Source: Typhlomys cinereus
Lineage: Eukaryota; Chordata; Mammalia; Rodentia; Platacanthomyidae
Assembly: GCA_023101885.1 (NCBI GenBank)
Contig: JALPQD010000115.1
Span: forward strand, 4,592,794-4,656,793
Length of the DNA: 64,000 nucleotides
Reading direction: 5' to 3'
Below, in pieces: positions 1 through 12,558 of the stretch (its first letter is position 1; every line of letters begins with the position of its first letter). The notes beneath the pieces were generated by a model. The model worked only from the letters and a program-made list of their open reading frames with translations, did not search any database and had not been told where the DNA came from. Both the position numbers and the translations under genes were made by a program.

Positions 1-1286
1 AGATCAAGTCCCATTGCTGTGAGATCCTTGCTACGGCTGCCCTATCTTGAGTGGAGTGACCTGTCCGGCAATGGAACTCTGCATCTTTAGGCTCTTAGAG
101 TTTTACCATGGCTCATTATTTTAATAGACTTCAGGCTGCTGTGACCCAGCTGGGCTGGTAGCTTGTTTTACTTTTTACCTGTACATTTCCTTACGCATTT
201 TATCCTATTCACAGTGCTAGACTGTAGAAAAGTTTCAGTGTAAAAATGTAAATAATTTAAATGGCACAGTTTAATTCACACCTTAAAAATAATCATCTGT
301 GGAATAAATTCTACAAGGCATCCTTGGAATAGTCATTCTCTCCACAAATTATATTAAAAGACAATAATTTCTTCCCTATGCAGTAACATCTCTATTCTGT
401 TTTTATTGTTTCTTTGCCAGTCTCAGTTCTTTCCTGATCGTAGAAGTTACTCCACCCCGCTTTTTCTCCTGATAGGGTTTCCCTTGTGTGCCCTCACAGG
501 TACAGCAGTCTTCAAACCATGTTCAGTGGGAAACAGCTTTTGTACAAGTGTGGGACCTGGATAATCTAACTTGCCCATAGAAAAAGCCCCAGTTGAAAGG
601 TAGCATAGAAAAACTGTAAAAAAAAAAAAAAAAAGTAAAATCTCCATTATTTTATTCTAATTTTTACTAATTTTAAAGTTCATTTTGGGGGTTAACCAAA
701 GTAAAGAATCAGACCAGGGAGTGAATATTTAGGCTCTGTGGCTAATACAGTTTCTACTGCAATAACTATTAAAATCCCAAATGAACCATCTATAATGCAT
801 AAAGGAACATGTTTATTTTCCCAGTAAGACTTTACTGACAAATGTAGGCAGCTGGCCTGTGGACCTCCTCCTGCTGAAGATTATAAATGATCCATCACTA
901 AATTGCTGTAGCTATATTCTTTTCTAAATCCATTTTCTTCTGATCACAGAAGTAGCAAACCCTGTAGAAACAAATAGTAAATTACATGATGAATGTCTCT
1001 AGAATCTCATACTATTCTTACTGCCTAAGTATAGTTAATATTTGGTATACATTTTTTCAGATATTTTAAAAACTATGCTACCATTTTAACTTAAAGTTTT
1101 ATTGCTTAGTTCCATTTCCTCATACATAATTTTTACCATAGCCTAGCGGGTGGTCTTTTTCATGCATCGGGAACACATCAGCATATCAGGAGTAATAGAC
1201 AGGCTGGACATGAGACTTTACTACATGAGGTTCTTCTCTGAATAATGCACCAGTCTAACTGAATTTTAAATTACTTTGTCCAACAG

Positions 1287-1440
1287 AGGAACATTTGATA
1301 TTTATGTAAAATGTGATGGTGTTGGAAGATGTGTTGGTAACTATGATAATCGGGGGAGTTTCGGCGAACTGGCCTTAATGTACAATACACCCAGAGCAGC
1401 TACAATCACTGCTACCTCTCCTGGTGCTCTGTGGGGTTTG
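1287..1440 (+). CDS. PRKAR2B: PRKAR2B coding exon, cAMP-binding domain A cassette
   Basis: 154 bp. The acceptor is tttgtccaacag and the donor gtgagt at 1441. The first base completes an Arg codon split with the exon before the window, and then 51 codons follow. It encodes [13 protein letters not shown] and the phosphate-binding cassette [14 protein letters not shown]. It ends exactly after ...GALWGL. Confidence 0.97.
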
Positions 1441-4400
1441 GTGAGTAAAATATGTGCTTGAACTGAATGTTACTATTCGTAAAAATCATGACGGCAGAAA
1501 ATAAATAGGTAGATATATTGTATGCTAATTCTCATCAGTATTTGGGATCATAGGTCATCACAATTTATTAAGCACCTTCTGGATGCACTAAGACTGTGCT
1601 AAGTCAGAGTTTTATATCTTTTCTTACATCTCTGTAAGGTCAGGACTGTGTCTTCTGGCACAGGGAATGGCATCAGACCTAAAATGCTACTCTTTTTTCC
1701 TTTTTTTTTTTTTTTAAGTAAAGTTTCAGTACTTGTTCTCGTAACTCTCTGGGGTCAGTATTACAATATAGACTGATGAATCAGTCTTCTCAGAGTGCGG
1801 TCCTCTAAAAGAAAGTAACATAGAACTTTTGGAAATACTTAGGTCAAATTCAATTTATTGATTCTGACTCGCACATCAGAGACTTTGGAGATGGGGCCTA
1901 GCAATCCTTAAAGAAGCCTTCCAAATGATTCTGATGCATGCTAGAAAATTTGGAGAAGTCATTAGAAAATGATTCTTTCAATGATGTCAATTGACTGGTG
2001 TTATCTTTCACTCGAGCAGCTACACACAGCAAAAATACCTTTGTACTTCTTGGGCTTCTCATTCGCTTCTCCCCTTCCCCTCTCCCCCCATTCCACTGTA
2101 GACAGATTTAATCAGTCTCTTCCAGGGGACCTGGATGTTGGTACAATTTGAATATTACTAATCTCAAAATTTTAAGTGCCCCAAATCCAAAACATTTTGA
2201 GTACCAGTATGGTTCTCAATTGGAAAATTCCATACCTGATCTCAAGTAACAAGTCAAGTAGAATTTAGATAATGTTACAATATTGTATTAAACTATCATC
2301 ATACTATGCATCCAGGCAGTGCATGCAGAACCATAAGTAAATTTTGTATTTAGACTTGGGACATGATCCCAAATTATCTTGCTATGATTTTTTAAATTTT
2401 CCAATGTTTTTGGGGGAAAAATCTAAAGTCTGAAACATTTCTCCTCCCAAGTATTTCCAATAAGGATTTCTCAGTTTGTATCTGTAATAAATTCCTGAAT
2501 AATAGTAATTCTGTGGAGCTTGAATATTGGTGTGTGGACATATTTGAGTGAGGGGCTTGGGGAAAGGAGGAAATATTTTTCACACTTGAGCAGGAGGCCA
2601 AGTTCCAGGTCCTAGTAAAGCTGCCCCCAGAAGACCGAATTCAAGAAGTGATTCTCAGACTTGGATAAGCTTGCAGGTCTGTGGGGATCCACTTGCCTTT
2701 CCTGTCCTTTCCTAAGATACACCAGCACTATGTGGTACCACACCTCACTTTGAGTCACAGCGAGTGAGGGGAATGTTTACAGTATGAAAATAGCCCACCA
2801 TATAGTTTGCAACATGCATCTACGAGGTTATTTCTTTCTTATCTTTTTGTAGACGAGGAGGTTGAAATATACCTAGCAAGTTTGTCTAACTGTCCCATTT
2901 CCAAGGAGTGCAGAGTTAGAGAAGCTGCACATTTTTCAACTCAGCACTTGACTCAGAAGTTAGTTCATAAAATATAAAATATTTCATAAAAATAAAACCC
3001 AAGGACTCAAGCAGAAAAAAAACACAAAAACCACCAAACCCAAGGACAGTTCACCTTTTTTTTTATTAAAACCAGGCAGTTATTACGTATACTCTTTAAA
3101 GTGAACGACTCACTTTAGTTGTAGGAGAGAAAGGAGATTCTTTGAGGTGCAAGGACATTCAACCTTGCAGTGTTTGTAGGACTCTTAAAGATGTGAATGA
3201 AGACCCAAAGCCAGCAGTGAAATCTCACACAGAGCAGTCCTTGGCCGACAGGAAGCGTGTGCCTGTTCTCAGAGTGGTGGCCAAATCTAGTTTCTACCAT
3301 GTGCTGTTCTGGTAAGGGCGGTGTAACGTAAAACAGAGTCAGCTCACTGGGCTGGCCACAAGGAGGAGGCTTCCTCATTGCTCATCCCTGGAACAAGATC
3401 AAGTATTTTCTGATTTGCTTCTTTTGATACTGATAATTTCATCCCTTATAGAAACTTTAATTATATATAAAAGGCTCAGGACTTCCCAGTGTGCATATAA
3501 TATTAATGCTTAAGCTTCTAGGAAGTTTTCTCAGAGGTTTTTTTTGGTAGTCTGTGTTATTAAAGTTTATATTAATAAAAGTGTGGCATTCTGGGATAAT
3601 CACATTGAGATACATGTATAAGTGTAATCATGATGAAAAATAGCAATTTTTAAGAACTTAGAAGCAACATTTTTAAAGTTCAGTTGAAACCAGTGTAGTT
3701 ATAAAAAGATGCTAATATCTGAAATCTTATTTGTACACTAAGAAATAAAATACAATCTATTAAGTAAAAAGCGCAATAATCCAGATTTTTTTAAGCCATT
3801 TCAAAAGCAGCCTGCTTAACCAGCCCCTTCTCAGGGAACACTGAGAGGAGAAAACGTTAGGATCTGTAGCCGGAGCCCTGCCGTTTCCTTGTAAGTGCAG
3901 GTGTAGAGATGAGGAGTCACAAGAGTCAAGTCCTCACGGCATTCTTACTCAGTCTTGACACTTGGTACCTCAGGATTCAGAGTTCAGTGGATCTAAATGC
4001 CTGCTGGTGACTCAAGCAATTATTGAAGTGGTGGGATGAAAGCATTGGAAATTGGGCTTTCTGGACTTGGGTTGTAGCATGTGTGTGGGCCATTATTAGA
4101 CAATTCTTTGCAAGAGATATTGTTAAACTCTTTCAGATCTTCTCCATTTTGAAAAAAATAAAAAAGCAAGTGTCCATATAATATTGTTGAACCCACTACT
4201 CAAACCTGATTACATGTCAGAATCCCTCAGGAAACTTTTGCAGATAGAGGCTACTTGTTGCAGTTCGCCTGCATGGTTGCTGATAAATGACCATCAAGCA
4301 GCTTAAGAGAACAAGGGGTTTATTTTCTCTTACAATTCCTGGTTATAGTTCTTAGTCCAGCTCTCCTGTCAAGGGAGAGCATGCACCAATACCAGGGCCG

Positions 4401-7400
4401 AGGGAACTGGCCACACCATCAGCACATAACAGCTGAGAGATGGACAATCCTTACTTGCCAGACCACCTTGTCTGGCTAAGCGTACAGAAGGATGCCAACT
4501 TCCTCAACCAGCGCTCAGTATTTTATTCACCTGTTCAGGGCCTAGTCCCACCCCCATGGGCTGAGCCTTCCCCAGCATCTAGACAATTTTCTGCAGGTTC
4601 GCTCTGGGCTTAACTCAACTACTAATTATCTACAAATGTTTCCGGAGCTCAAATCCTTGACAGTTGACACCTGTGCTTAACTATGACACTCCTGAATCCA
4701 GTGTGTCCAGATTTTGATTCCATCAAATCTTGAGTCTCATAAATCATTGCAGCTAAAGTTTGGTATAGAGCCAGGCTTAAAAATTTCAATATTTTTGTCA
4801 ATTATCTTGGGAACATGTTCTTTTTCAAAACATTAGGAAGTACAAGTCTACATTGTAAGTGATATCAAGATTGTAATTTTAAATTGGGGAACAGAATGTT
4901 TAATTTCCTAGTGTCTTGGTCTGTTTGCTTTGTTCTACCACAGACTGGTGGTTTAAACCACATTTATTTCTCTCTGCTCTGAAAGCTGGGAAGTCTAAGA
5001 TGCAGGACTAGAAAGTTTGATGTCTGGTGAAGACCTTTCCTAGCTCGTCGATAGCCATCTTCTCACTGGGTTCTTATTTGAAAGTGAGAGGGGTGAGGTA
5101 GAAGTGAGAGGGGCGAGGTAGTTCTTACGAGCTTTTCATGAGAACAATTTAATCCCGTTCTTCAGGAGGCAGCCTGTGTACTCAGGGGAAGGAGATACAG
5201 TATATATCACCCCTTGAGATTTATATCCATCCTGGGGTTTTTCTTCATCACACTAATGCACTTAGTCTTAATATATTCATATAACTTACTGATTAGATAA
5301 TATCTGGTTTCGAGTTTTCCAAAGTTGTATAGTTACTTACTGATGCCAAATTGTGATGTATGGAACTTTTATCTAAGAATTAAAATATTTTATGAAATAA
5401 AATGAAATTTTTTTTATTTCCGCTCATACAAACTTAACAGGTACACTGGTCCCCTCCCTCCCTCCACCTCCCCCTGACCTCCCTGCTCCCCCTCCCCTCC
5501 CTCTCCCTCCCCATCCTCCAATGTCCCCCCCCCAAACCCCAGCGCATCCTTTAATGTGCATACCAAACTCTCCTCTGGGTCCTCCTCTCCGATGAGGTGC
5601 AAGGACCCAGGGGCATAAAATGAAATTTTTAAGAGTATAGCTTTCAAATTGTTCTCCTTAAAAAATTTTCTCTAGTCCTTAAGTCTTGCAGATTGAGATC
5701 ATGTGACATAAACAGGAAAGGATTGTAGACCATGACCTTGACAAGTGAAAGTAGACTTCACTCAGGCCCCTACAGCTTCCTGGTGGCTTCACATTTTCAA
5801 TGAAAAAGTTCAGATGTCATGTGCTATGAAGAAGAATCTAGAATGAGGCCATGACTTTTAAAGATCCCTTACATTAGTTACTTTATATTTAGAATTTTAA
5901 AATTTTTGTCTAGTACTGCTTTTCATAGAGTTTTTACTTCAGTTTTTATTAGGAAATAACATTAGGAACATCATTTTTTTATTTATTTTTGTGTGTTTTT
6001 GTATCTTAATGGGAGTATTTAACAAAATAACATTACAAAGAAAGACTCCAAGACTTTCTGTCTGACTTAATTTTTTATAAAAATGCTGTTCATGTTGCAC
6101 ATCCACAGTAAGGGAACACAGTAAGGGAACATTTAAAAAAGGTTTTACAGCGCCTCCTTGTGGATATATAGCCCAATTTCTTGGCCACATGTGAATAAAA
6201 CTGAACTGATGCTCCTTTAAAAAAATAATGAAAAATATTTTATGTGTGGTTATATAGTAAATTAATTGTCAAAGAAGAAATAGAATTTGTTGAGTTAAAA
6301 ATAAAATGATGTTATAATATTTTGTTTCAGAATTTTATTTAATATTATGTATTTCTGTATTCAAAATTTTATATTCAATGAAGCCTACATTTTATTAACT
6401 GCATTTTTATTTGGTACTCTGCCTTTAGGACAGGGTAACCTTCAGGAGAATAATTGTAAAAAACAATGCCAAAAAGAGAAAGATGTACGAAAGCTTTATC
6501 GAGTCACTGCCATTCCTTAAGTCTTTGGAAGTAAGTATGTATTTGTGTGTTTAGTCCTATCTTAAAGCTTAGTATGGTTACCTGTAATTGTGTCTGTTTT
6601 GTTATTTGTAAATATCCTACTAGCATCCATAGCAATTTATAGATGCTCTTTATCTAATTGCAGGCTTAAAAATCGTGTCACCAAGAACCACTGATTATAC
6701 TTTTACAGAGAGGAGTTACCTAATTAACAGAGGCTCCACATCAGTCTCCTCTCCAATCACCTTCATGGATATTTTTTTCTGCTCTCTTCTCCCCTTTAAG
6801 TTGGTAGTCTTCTGGCCTTTGTTTCTTCTTGGGTCATAGCTCGGTGAATATTTCAAATCCAGTGACTGTAAATACTATATATGCTGATACTTCCTAAAAT
6901 TCTTATCCCTGCCAACTGTCAAAGGCATCAGGCTATGTTCCATTAATTTCTCCAGTATCACTTTAATTTTAAAGAATCTATTTATTTATTATATGCATCA
7001 TTTGTGTGTGTGTGTATGTAGTGTGCGTGTGCGCGTCCGTGTCTGTGTCTCTGGACGCACATGTGTGTATTCTGATATATGTGCAGGTGTACATGTGTAC
7101 CATATATGCATGTGGGTCAGAAGACAGTTGTGGAGTGAATTCTCTTCATCCACCTTTGCATGAATGAGTTCCAGGGATCGAACTTGAGTCGTTAGACTTG
7201 CACAGCAAGCACTTTTACCTGCTGATCCATCCTGCTCTCCCCCCACCATCAGTGTTATTTTCTTTACGAATCATCATAATCTTGCTTGGCCTATCTACCC
7301 ACCAGCAGAATCCTTTCAAAGTCTAGAGCATGGCAACCCTCTACTTAAGACCTCCCTGGACAGGCTAGTGACATGAAGATGCAAACCAAGCCAGCAAGGG

Positions 7401-8249
7401 ACTTTGGCCAAGCAGAGAACATGCGCTCCATCTCAGTAACAGCTGCCGTTCCGTCATAGTCTGTTGCCATGTGGAGACTGGGGTTGAGTCTTCTGGTATT
7501 TTAAGAAAAACTAGAAATACACACTTTTCTATTTTAAAATTCTAGCAGTCAATTGATGGAACAAACACACAAAGCACACACTACACCATTTATTTGACAG
7601 TATCAGCTACCATTTTTTAACTTACAAAGTAGGTAAGAATATAGCCAGTCTGTTTCTTTTTGTTAATATTATCTTTGTTTTTCTTTCCAGGTCTCTGAAC
7701 GCCTAAAAGTGGTAGATGTGATTGGCACCAAAGTTTACAATGACGGAGAACAAATCATTGCTCAGGTATAATGCTTTTAAGTGTAATTCAGCTTAGGAGT
7801 ATGTGCCAAAAGGTTTTTATAAATTCGTTAAACTTTATTTCTGTGGTTAGTGTGCAGTGATACGATTAAATGGCTATTACTTTTACTAAATGACCTATTA
7901 ATAATGGCTTCATTTACAGTCAATGAGTCCCTTGAATATTTTTATTTATATAATTCACTCCTAATGAATTTGTATTAAATCGCTGCATGATTTTCTGAAT
8001 AATTAATAAAAAATGTAGTATATGTTTTTTATTTGTTAAGTGCTAAGGAATGAACTCAGAGCCTCCTGAATTCTTATGAAAGCCTGAGGTGAAAGTAAAA
8101 CAAGGGTCAGTAAGATGGCTCAGCAGGTGAAGTGCGTGTTGCCACGCCTGATAATCCAGGTCAGCCCTGGAACCTACATGTTGAAACGAGAGATCGACTC
8201 CTGCAAGCCGTCCTCTAATCTCCATGTGCATGCGCTGTGGCCCGTGCAT

Positions 8250-8300
<51 letters not shown>

Positions 8301-11300
8301 ACACTAAGTAAATGTAAACGAAGAAAAGGGGCATAGGAGTTTGCTAAGTGGTAGTGTTATCAGTGTGCAGGAGGCCCTGAGTTCATTCCTTAGCACTTAA
8401 TAAATAAAATACATTATACTACATTTTTTAGTTTATTGAAGATATTTTATTTTATCATGCATTTAGAAGCAAGTATCCTATATTGTAAACATCTATATTC
8501 CTCATTTTGTGTTAGAATCTGGTTTTGTTTGAGGTGCTAGAGATAAAACCCAGACCCTTGAGCATGTCAATTGTGATACAGTCTTATATTGAATTTTTTA
8601 AAAAGTTGTACTAAAGAGGTTTTGAAATACTTGTCAGAATCACTTTGAGAGGCTAAAAACGTGGTGGTGGTTGTGAAGGGGGTAGAGAATCTGTTTTCCC
8701 CAGCATACTTTTCCGGTAGTTTTAATTTTTATTCTTTAACACTTTCATACATAAAAACAATGAATTTGTGTGTCTTCACACCTTACTGCCCATTCCCACC
8801 TCTCTTGTCCCACTTCACACTTTCTACTTTCCAGCCAGTCTCCCTCCTACGATCATGTTTTTTTGTGTGTGACCCACTAAGCTTCTCTGGGATGTCTGTA
8901 CTAGCAGTCACACTGTACTGTTTAATTCAGAAGGCATCATTAGAAATCAAGGCAGATTTCATACAGAAAGAAAATACATGTATATTCAGAAATGGCAGAG
9001 CGTTCTGAGAATTGTAGGAGTCTCTCAAAGCCTGGAGTTGGATTGTTAATAAATAAGCTGGCATTTCTATTTAGCGCTTGACTGTAGTTTAAAAAAAAAA
9101 GCCCACATCCTTTTTTCCTAATGCACTTCAGGCAAGTCTATGGTTATTTTGAGACACAATACAATCTTGTTACTTTAGAAGGCCACGAGATGTACATTTT
9201 AGTATATCCCAAGGATCACAGAGCGAGCCATCAATTTTCTGCTGGTGGGACATGCAGCAACATTGCTATCGCTAATGTGTGTTCTGTCTTGGCTCTCTTC
9301 TCCTGACTTTTAGCAGAGATATTATGATAGAGATTATATTGTCTGAATAATAGGACAAATAAGATTTTTGCTGTGTACTTACCAGTCATAGCCTCTGAAT
9401 TTAGAAAATGAATCTCTTCTTCCCAGAAGGCATCATTCACTCTGCAGGGTCTACACACCTGAGCTGGAGTGGTGTCAGGAGCATGAATTCATGATTGCTG
9501 TGAATTTGCATATTTACTCTTCTTCTTCTTTTCCTCATAGGGAGATTTGGCTGATTCTTTTTTCATTGTAGAATCTGGAGAAGTGAAAATTACTATGAAA
9601 AGAAAGGTAAACAGTCTTTGGCCCTGAAATTCCTCACACTAGCAAGAAAAAGAACAGATTTTCATTTGGACACTTAGACTGAGAGCGGCTTTTGTTTTTA
9701 ATAAGCTGGGTAAAAGTTAACTATCTTCAATTACCTTGTTAGGGTAAATCAGAAGTGGAAGAGAATGGAGCGGTAGAAATTGCCCGATGCTCTCGGGGAC
9801 AGTACTTTGGAGAGCTTGCCCTGGTCACTAACAAGCCGCGAGCGGCCTCTGCACATGCCATCGGAACTGTCAAATGTCTAGGTGAGACCGAAATCATGTC
9901 TGCATCTTCCATTCTCCTTTCATTTGGGCATTATATGGGATTCTTAGGTGCTGAAGTCGCCCCAAAACATAGCAGAGTTTAGACTTACTTAGTGATAGCA
10001 TCACCTCGTGGAAATCTTTCCTTTCTTTGAAACATTTCAAGTACGATTGCTTTGTGTATGTAGTAACACTTTAATATCAAAATAAGAATTCCACACAAGT
10101 TCTACATGTAATCTATCAATAAACAGCATATGCTGTGTTCCTCAAAAGGGGAGGCTAAATAATATTTTGTGAAGTTCATTGATAGTTCTGCTGGGGATGT
10201 GGAATGACTGTGAGAGAATACTCACCAGTATTAGCCCTGGGATACAAGACTCAGGTTTGACCAAGCATCACCAGTTGCTCTCAGGTGTACAGTTGTTTAT
10301 TATTCTGTCCAGCCAGAAAAGCTTGGTAGAAATGCCGTTTCAGCTGGAAGACATCTATTGATATCTGAAATTCTATGTCTGAAAAATCACTTACTTTGGT
10401 AATAAAAAACATAATTCACTATATAAGTGACAGTTTTTAGAAGAAAATTGATTCCTCCCTAATTAGCCTCCTCAGAAATGAAGAAACTTTGTTTCAGTGT
10501 TTTTAAGATTTGCAAGGATGTTCAGGATTAACTTCACAGGAGTCATTTTGTAAAAGGTTTTAAATAGGTACAACAGGAATCAAGTGATAAACTTCAATAA
10601 AAAAGAAGACAATTAGAAGTGACAGGCACTTTCCCTCAGAGCCATTGGGCTGTAAAAGGAAAGATGACATGAGTGAAGTAGTTCATTCCAGTCTGTACAA
10701 TTACATTCATATTAAAGAAAATGGAGGAAACATAGGAAAAACCAGGAACCTGCATGAAGCCAGTGCACATCTGTCATCTCAGTGATGCCATGGCAGGTGC
10801 GAAGCAAAGGGAGGAGAATCCCTGGCAGCTCAATAGCCAGTTAGCAAGCAACAGAGGACCCTGCCTCAAAAGTGGAAGGGGAGAACCAACACCCAAAGTT
10901 GTTCTCTGACCTCCAAAAACACCCACACACATACAAGAAAAAGAGTTCTTTAGTTGGCATGTATTAGTTATGCGAAGTAATGGCCTTCGTTATGGTATTT
11001 TACACATGAATATCATGTGCTTTGTTCATCTTCACTCCATTCTTCCTTCCCTTGGCGGTCTTCTTCCTCTTTTCAATTAGGTCCCTTTTACTTTTTTTCA
11101 TTCTTTTTTTTTTTTAATTCTACAGATGGGAGAAACCAGTGTTTATTTTTATCTTTGTGTTAATTCACTTAACATTATGATCCCAGTTCCATCCTTTTTC
11201 CTGAAAATGATACAATTTTTTTATGGCTGAGTAATACTCTGTTGTGTATATACTACATTTTGTGTATCTACTCACCTGTTGATCAACAAGAGCTGATTTT

Positions 11301-12558
11301 CTAATGTAGATATCGTGAGTACTGGTACAGAACCATAGCTATGCATGCCTGTTGTATGCTGGCTTTGGTTTCTTCCAGTATGTACCCAGGAGTGTTATAG
11401 TTGGATCACATAGTAGTTTTAGTTTTGAGGAGCTTCTCTATTGATTTTCTAGCAGCAATATTCACTTATAACCCCATCAATATTGGTTGCTACTTCTTGA
11501 TGATGCCATTGTGATTGGGGCCAGATAGAAGGAACCTCAGTGTAATTTTGATTTGCATTTCCCTGGTGGCTTTTTAAAAGGTATTTATTGGCTGTTTGGG
11601 CATCTTTTCGAAGTAATTCATTTGCCCATCTAATAATGTGGCATATAGTCGATCACTTTCATTTTTACTCCTGTACATGGTCCTAATTGCAAGATTACCC
11701 AGTTACCTCATACACATTGCCCTTTCTTATCTTTATAAATAAGACAAATAAAAAAGATATTGAAGTATTCTTTGTTAAGCAGTGTGTTAATATTTTCCTC
11801 TATATGTTATAAACATGATTTTAGAATACTTGAGACAGTCAGGTATGCCTTTAATGACAGCACTTGAAACAGAAGATCATGAAAACATGGTGAGTTCAAG
11901 GTCTTAGAAAAAAAAAAAAAACAAATAAATGAGTGAGATAGACAAGAAAGTGATTCAGGTATTTGTAGAAGTGCACGAAAGCATTATGTTGGTTGCCGTT
12001 TTTGAATTGCATAGATAATATAAAAACACAAAAGTTTTCACAGCACGACATTGTAAACTCTGAGGATAAGATGAGAAAAGCTCTCTTACTAGGTATATGA
12101 AGGTTTACATTAGGGCAGAAGCATCAAAATTTGTTTTCCATGTATTCCTCAACTTACATAAAGAATCTCCCACCAACCTAGCATCACACATCAGTCTGCC
12201 AAAGGACCTGATACTGTGGCCAAAGAAGGTTTTGATGTTTTCTTTTGAAGTGAAACATTTTAACTGTCATGTTTTTTTTCCTATTTTTAGGAAAAAAACT
12301 CTGTTGTTCTATCCTAGCTGTCATATGATATAGAACATCACAGTAGAATGGGTATTGAAATAACCTAAAAATTCTTCAGTTTTATATGATATATTATCTT
12401 TAACTTTTTCTGTGCTTCTCATAGCCATGGATGTGCAAGCATTTGAAAGGCTTTTGGGACCTTGCATGGAAATTATGAAGAGGAATATCGCCACCTATGA
12501 GGAACAGTTAGTTGCCCTGTTTGGAACAAACATGGATATTGTTGAACCCACTGCATGA
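1287..12558 (+). CDS. PRKAR2B: PRKAR2B, RII-beta regulatory subunit of PKA (3' six coding exons, 5' part outside window)
   Basis: Regulatory subunit of the cAMP-dependent protein kinase holoenzyme. It binds cAMP, releases catalytic subunits and is tethered by AKAPs through an N-terminal dimerisation domain not in this window. The six exons (1287-1440, 6429-6530, 7691-7765, 9541-9606, 9743-9881, 12425-12558) splice in one frame by GT-AG rules and encode about the last 222 residues of a family protein of about 418. Both cyclic-nucleotide-binding domains are represented. Domain A carries the phosphate-binding cassette [14 protein letters not shown] (exon at 1287), domain B carries [14 protein letters not shown] (exon at 9743). 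In each, the Glu and Arg that contact cAMP are kept. The protein ends [12 protein letters not shown], typical of RII-beta, and the '[17 protein letters not shown]' stretch separates it from RII-alpha. No frame break was seen. Paralogue PRKAR2A is the only serious alternative, and HBP1 next door argues against it. Confidence 0.97.
4250..4632 (-). repeat. Dispersed rodent repeat, copy 1
   Basis: Its reverse complement shares 'agttgagttaagcccagag', 'aagttggcatccttctgtac' and 'gtgtggcc' in the same order as 37503-37805. The class was not identified. It ends in an A-rich 'aataaaccccttgttc' side, like a retroposed sequence. Confidence 0.65.
4915..5245. repeat. Mammal-wide interspersed repeat
   Basis: 'cttggtctgtttgc', 'agactggtggtttaaacc', 'atttatttctctct' and 'gatgtctggtgaagacc' follow the order of a common old mammalian repeat. 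I cannot name the subfamily. A 20-bp tandem repeat lies at 5081-5120. Confidence 0.45.
5413..5614 (-). mobile_element. 5'-truncated L1 tail with 16-bp target-site duplication
   Basis: The insert is flanked by identical 16-bp repeats ATAAAATGAAATTTTT at 5397-5412 and 5615-5630. On the minus strand it ends in a G-rich purine tract and an A-rich tail. The same tail occurs at 28150-28362 and 43622-43975. Perfect flanking repeats suggest a fairly recent insertion. Confidence 0.8.
6429..6530 (+). CDS. PRKAR2B: PRKAR2B coding exon (hinge helix between the two cAMP sites)
   Basis: 102 bp, 34 whole codons, [12 protein letters not shown] through [10 protein letters not shown]. The acceptor is ttttgcctttag and the donor gtaagt. 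This is the long linking helix that ends domain A. Confidence 0.97.
7057..7240 (-). repeat. tRNA-type SINE, antisense, next to (GT)n
   Basis: Ends 'tttacctgctgatccatcctgct', the antisense form of the 'gatggctcagcaggtaaa' head. 'gggatcgaacttgagtcg' is the reverse of a tRNA-like box B. Confidence 0.65.
7691..7765 (+). CDS. PRKAR2B: PRKAR2B coding exon (start of cAMP-binding domain B)
   Basis: 75 bp, 25 codons, [20 protein letters not shown] through IIAQ. The acceptor is ttctttccag and the donor gtataa. Confidence 0.97.
8103..8300 (+). repeat. B4/RSINE-type SINE ending in (CA)n
   Basis: 'cagtaagatggctcagcagg' through 'cgactcctgcaagccgtcct' to a (CA) run at about 8251-8300. Open frames on both strands here are only the repeat. 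Confidence 0.7.
8333..8408 (+). repeat. ID-type SINE
   Basis: 'gtttgctaagtggtagtg' and 'aggccctgagttcattcctt' then an A-rich tail, as in rodent ID elements. Confidence 0.5.
8710..8900 (-). mobile_element. Antisense L1 3' end
   Basis: 'tttaatttttattctttaac' and the pyrimidine block. It explains the open frame at 8661-9008. Confidence 0.5.
9541..9606 (+). CDS. PRKAR2B: PRKAR2B coding exon (domain B beta strands)
   Basis: 66 bp, 22 codons, [20 protein letters not shown] then RK. The acceptor is ttcctcatag and the donor gtaaac. The next intron is only 136 bp. Confidence 0.97.
9743..9881 (+). CDS. PRKAR2B: PRKAR2B coding exon, cAMP-binding domain B cassette
   Basis: 139 bp: 46 codons plus one base, which pairs with CC of the last exon to make Ala. 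It contains [14 protein letters not shown], the second phosphate-binding cassette. The acceptor is ccttgttag and the donor gtgaga. Confidence 0.97.
10740..10945 (+). repeat. B4-type SINE
   Basis: 'cagtgcacatctgtcatctc', 'gaccctgcctcaaaagtgg' and 'gttctctgacctccaaaaac' with a CA-rich end. Confidence 0.6.
11030..11690 (-). mobile_element. Old antisense L1 fragment (ORF2 3' region)
   Basis: 'tttatggctgagtaatactc', 'catagtagttttagttttga' and 'tttgatttgcatttccct' are in the order of the well-known mammalian L1 3' region read on the opposite strand. Diverged, no frame left. Confidence 0.75.
12425..12558 (+). CDS. PRKAR2B: PRKAR2B last coding exon and stop
   Basis: The acceptor is gcttctcatag. It encodes [18 protein letters not shown] through NMDIVEPTA, with TGA at 12556-12558. 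This is the C-terminal helix and tail of RII-beta. Confidence 0.97.

Larger units (their letters stand above)
1441..6428 (+). other. PRKAR2B: PRKAR2B intron (5.0 kb)
   Basis: No gene seen. It holds a dispersed rodent repeat (about 4250-4632), a mammal-wide repeat (about 4915-5245) and an L1 3' tail insertion (5413-5614). The rest is AT-rich unique-looking sequence. Confidence 0.8.
9882..12424 (+). other. PRKAR2B: PRKAR2B last intron (2.5 kb)
   Basis: No gene seen. It contains a B4-like SINE (about 10740-10945), an old antisense L1 fragment (about 11030-11690) and a B1-like remnant (about 11832-11922). Confidence 0.8.

Noticed and set aside
8661..9008. 115-codon open frame on the plus strand
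   Set aside because: It begins in and runs through an antisense L1 3' end; no conserved protein features.
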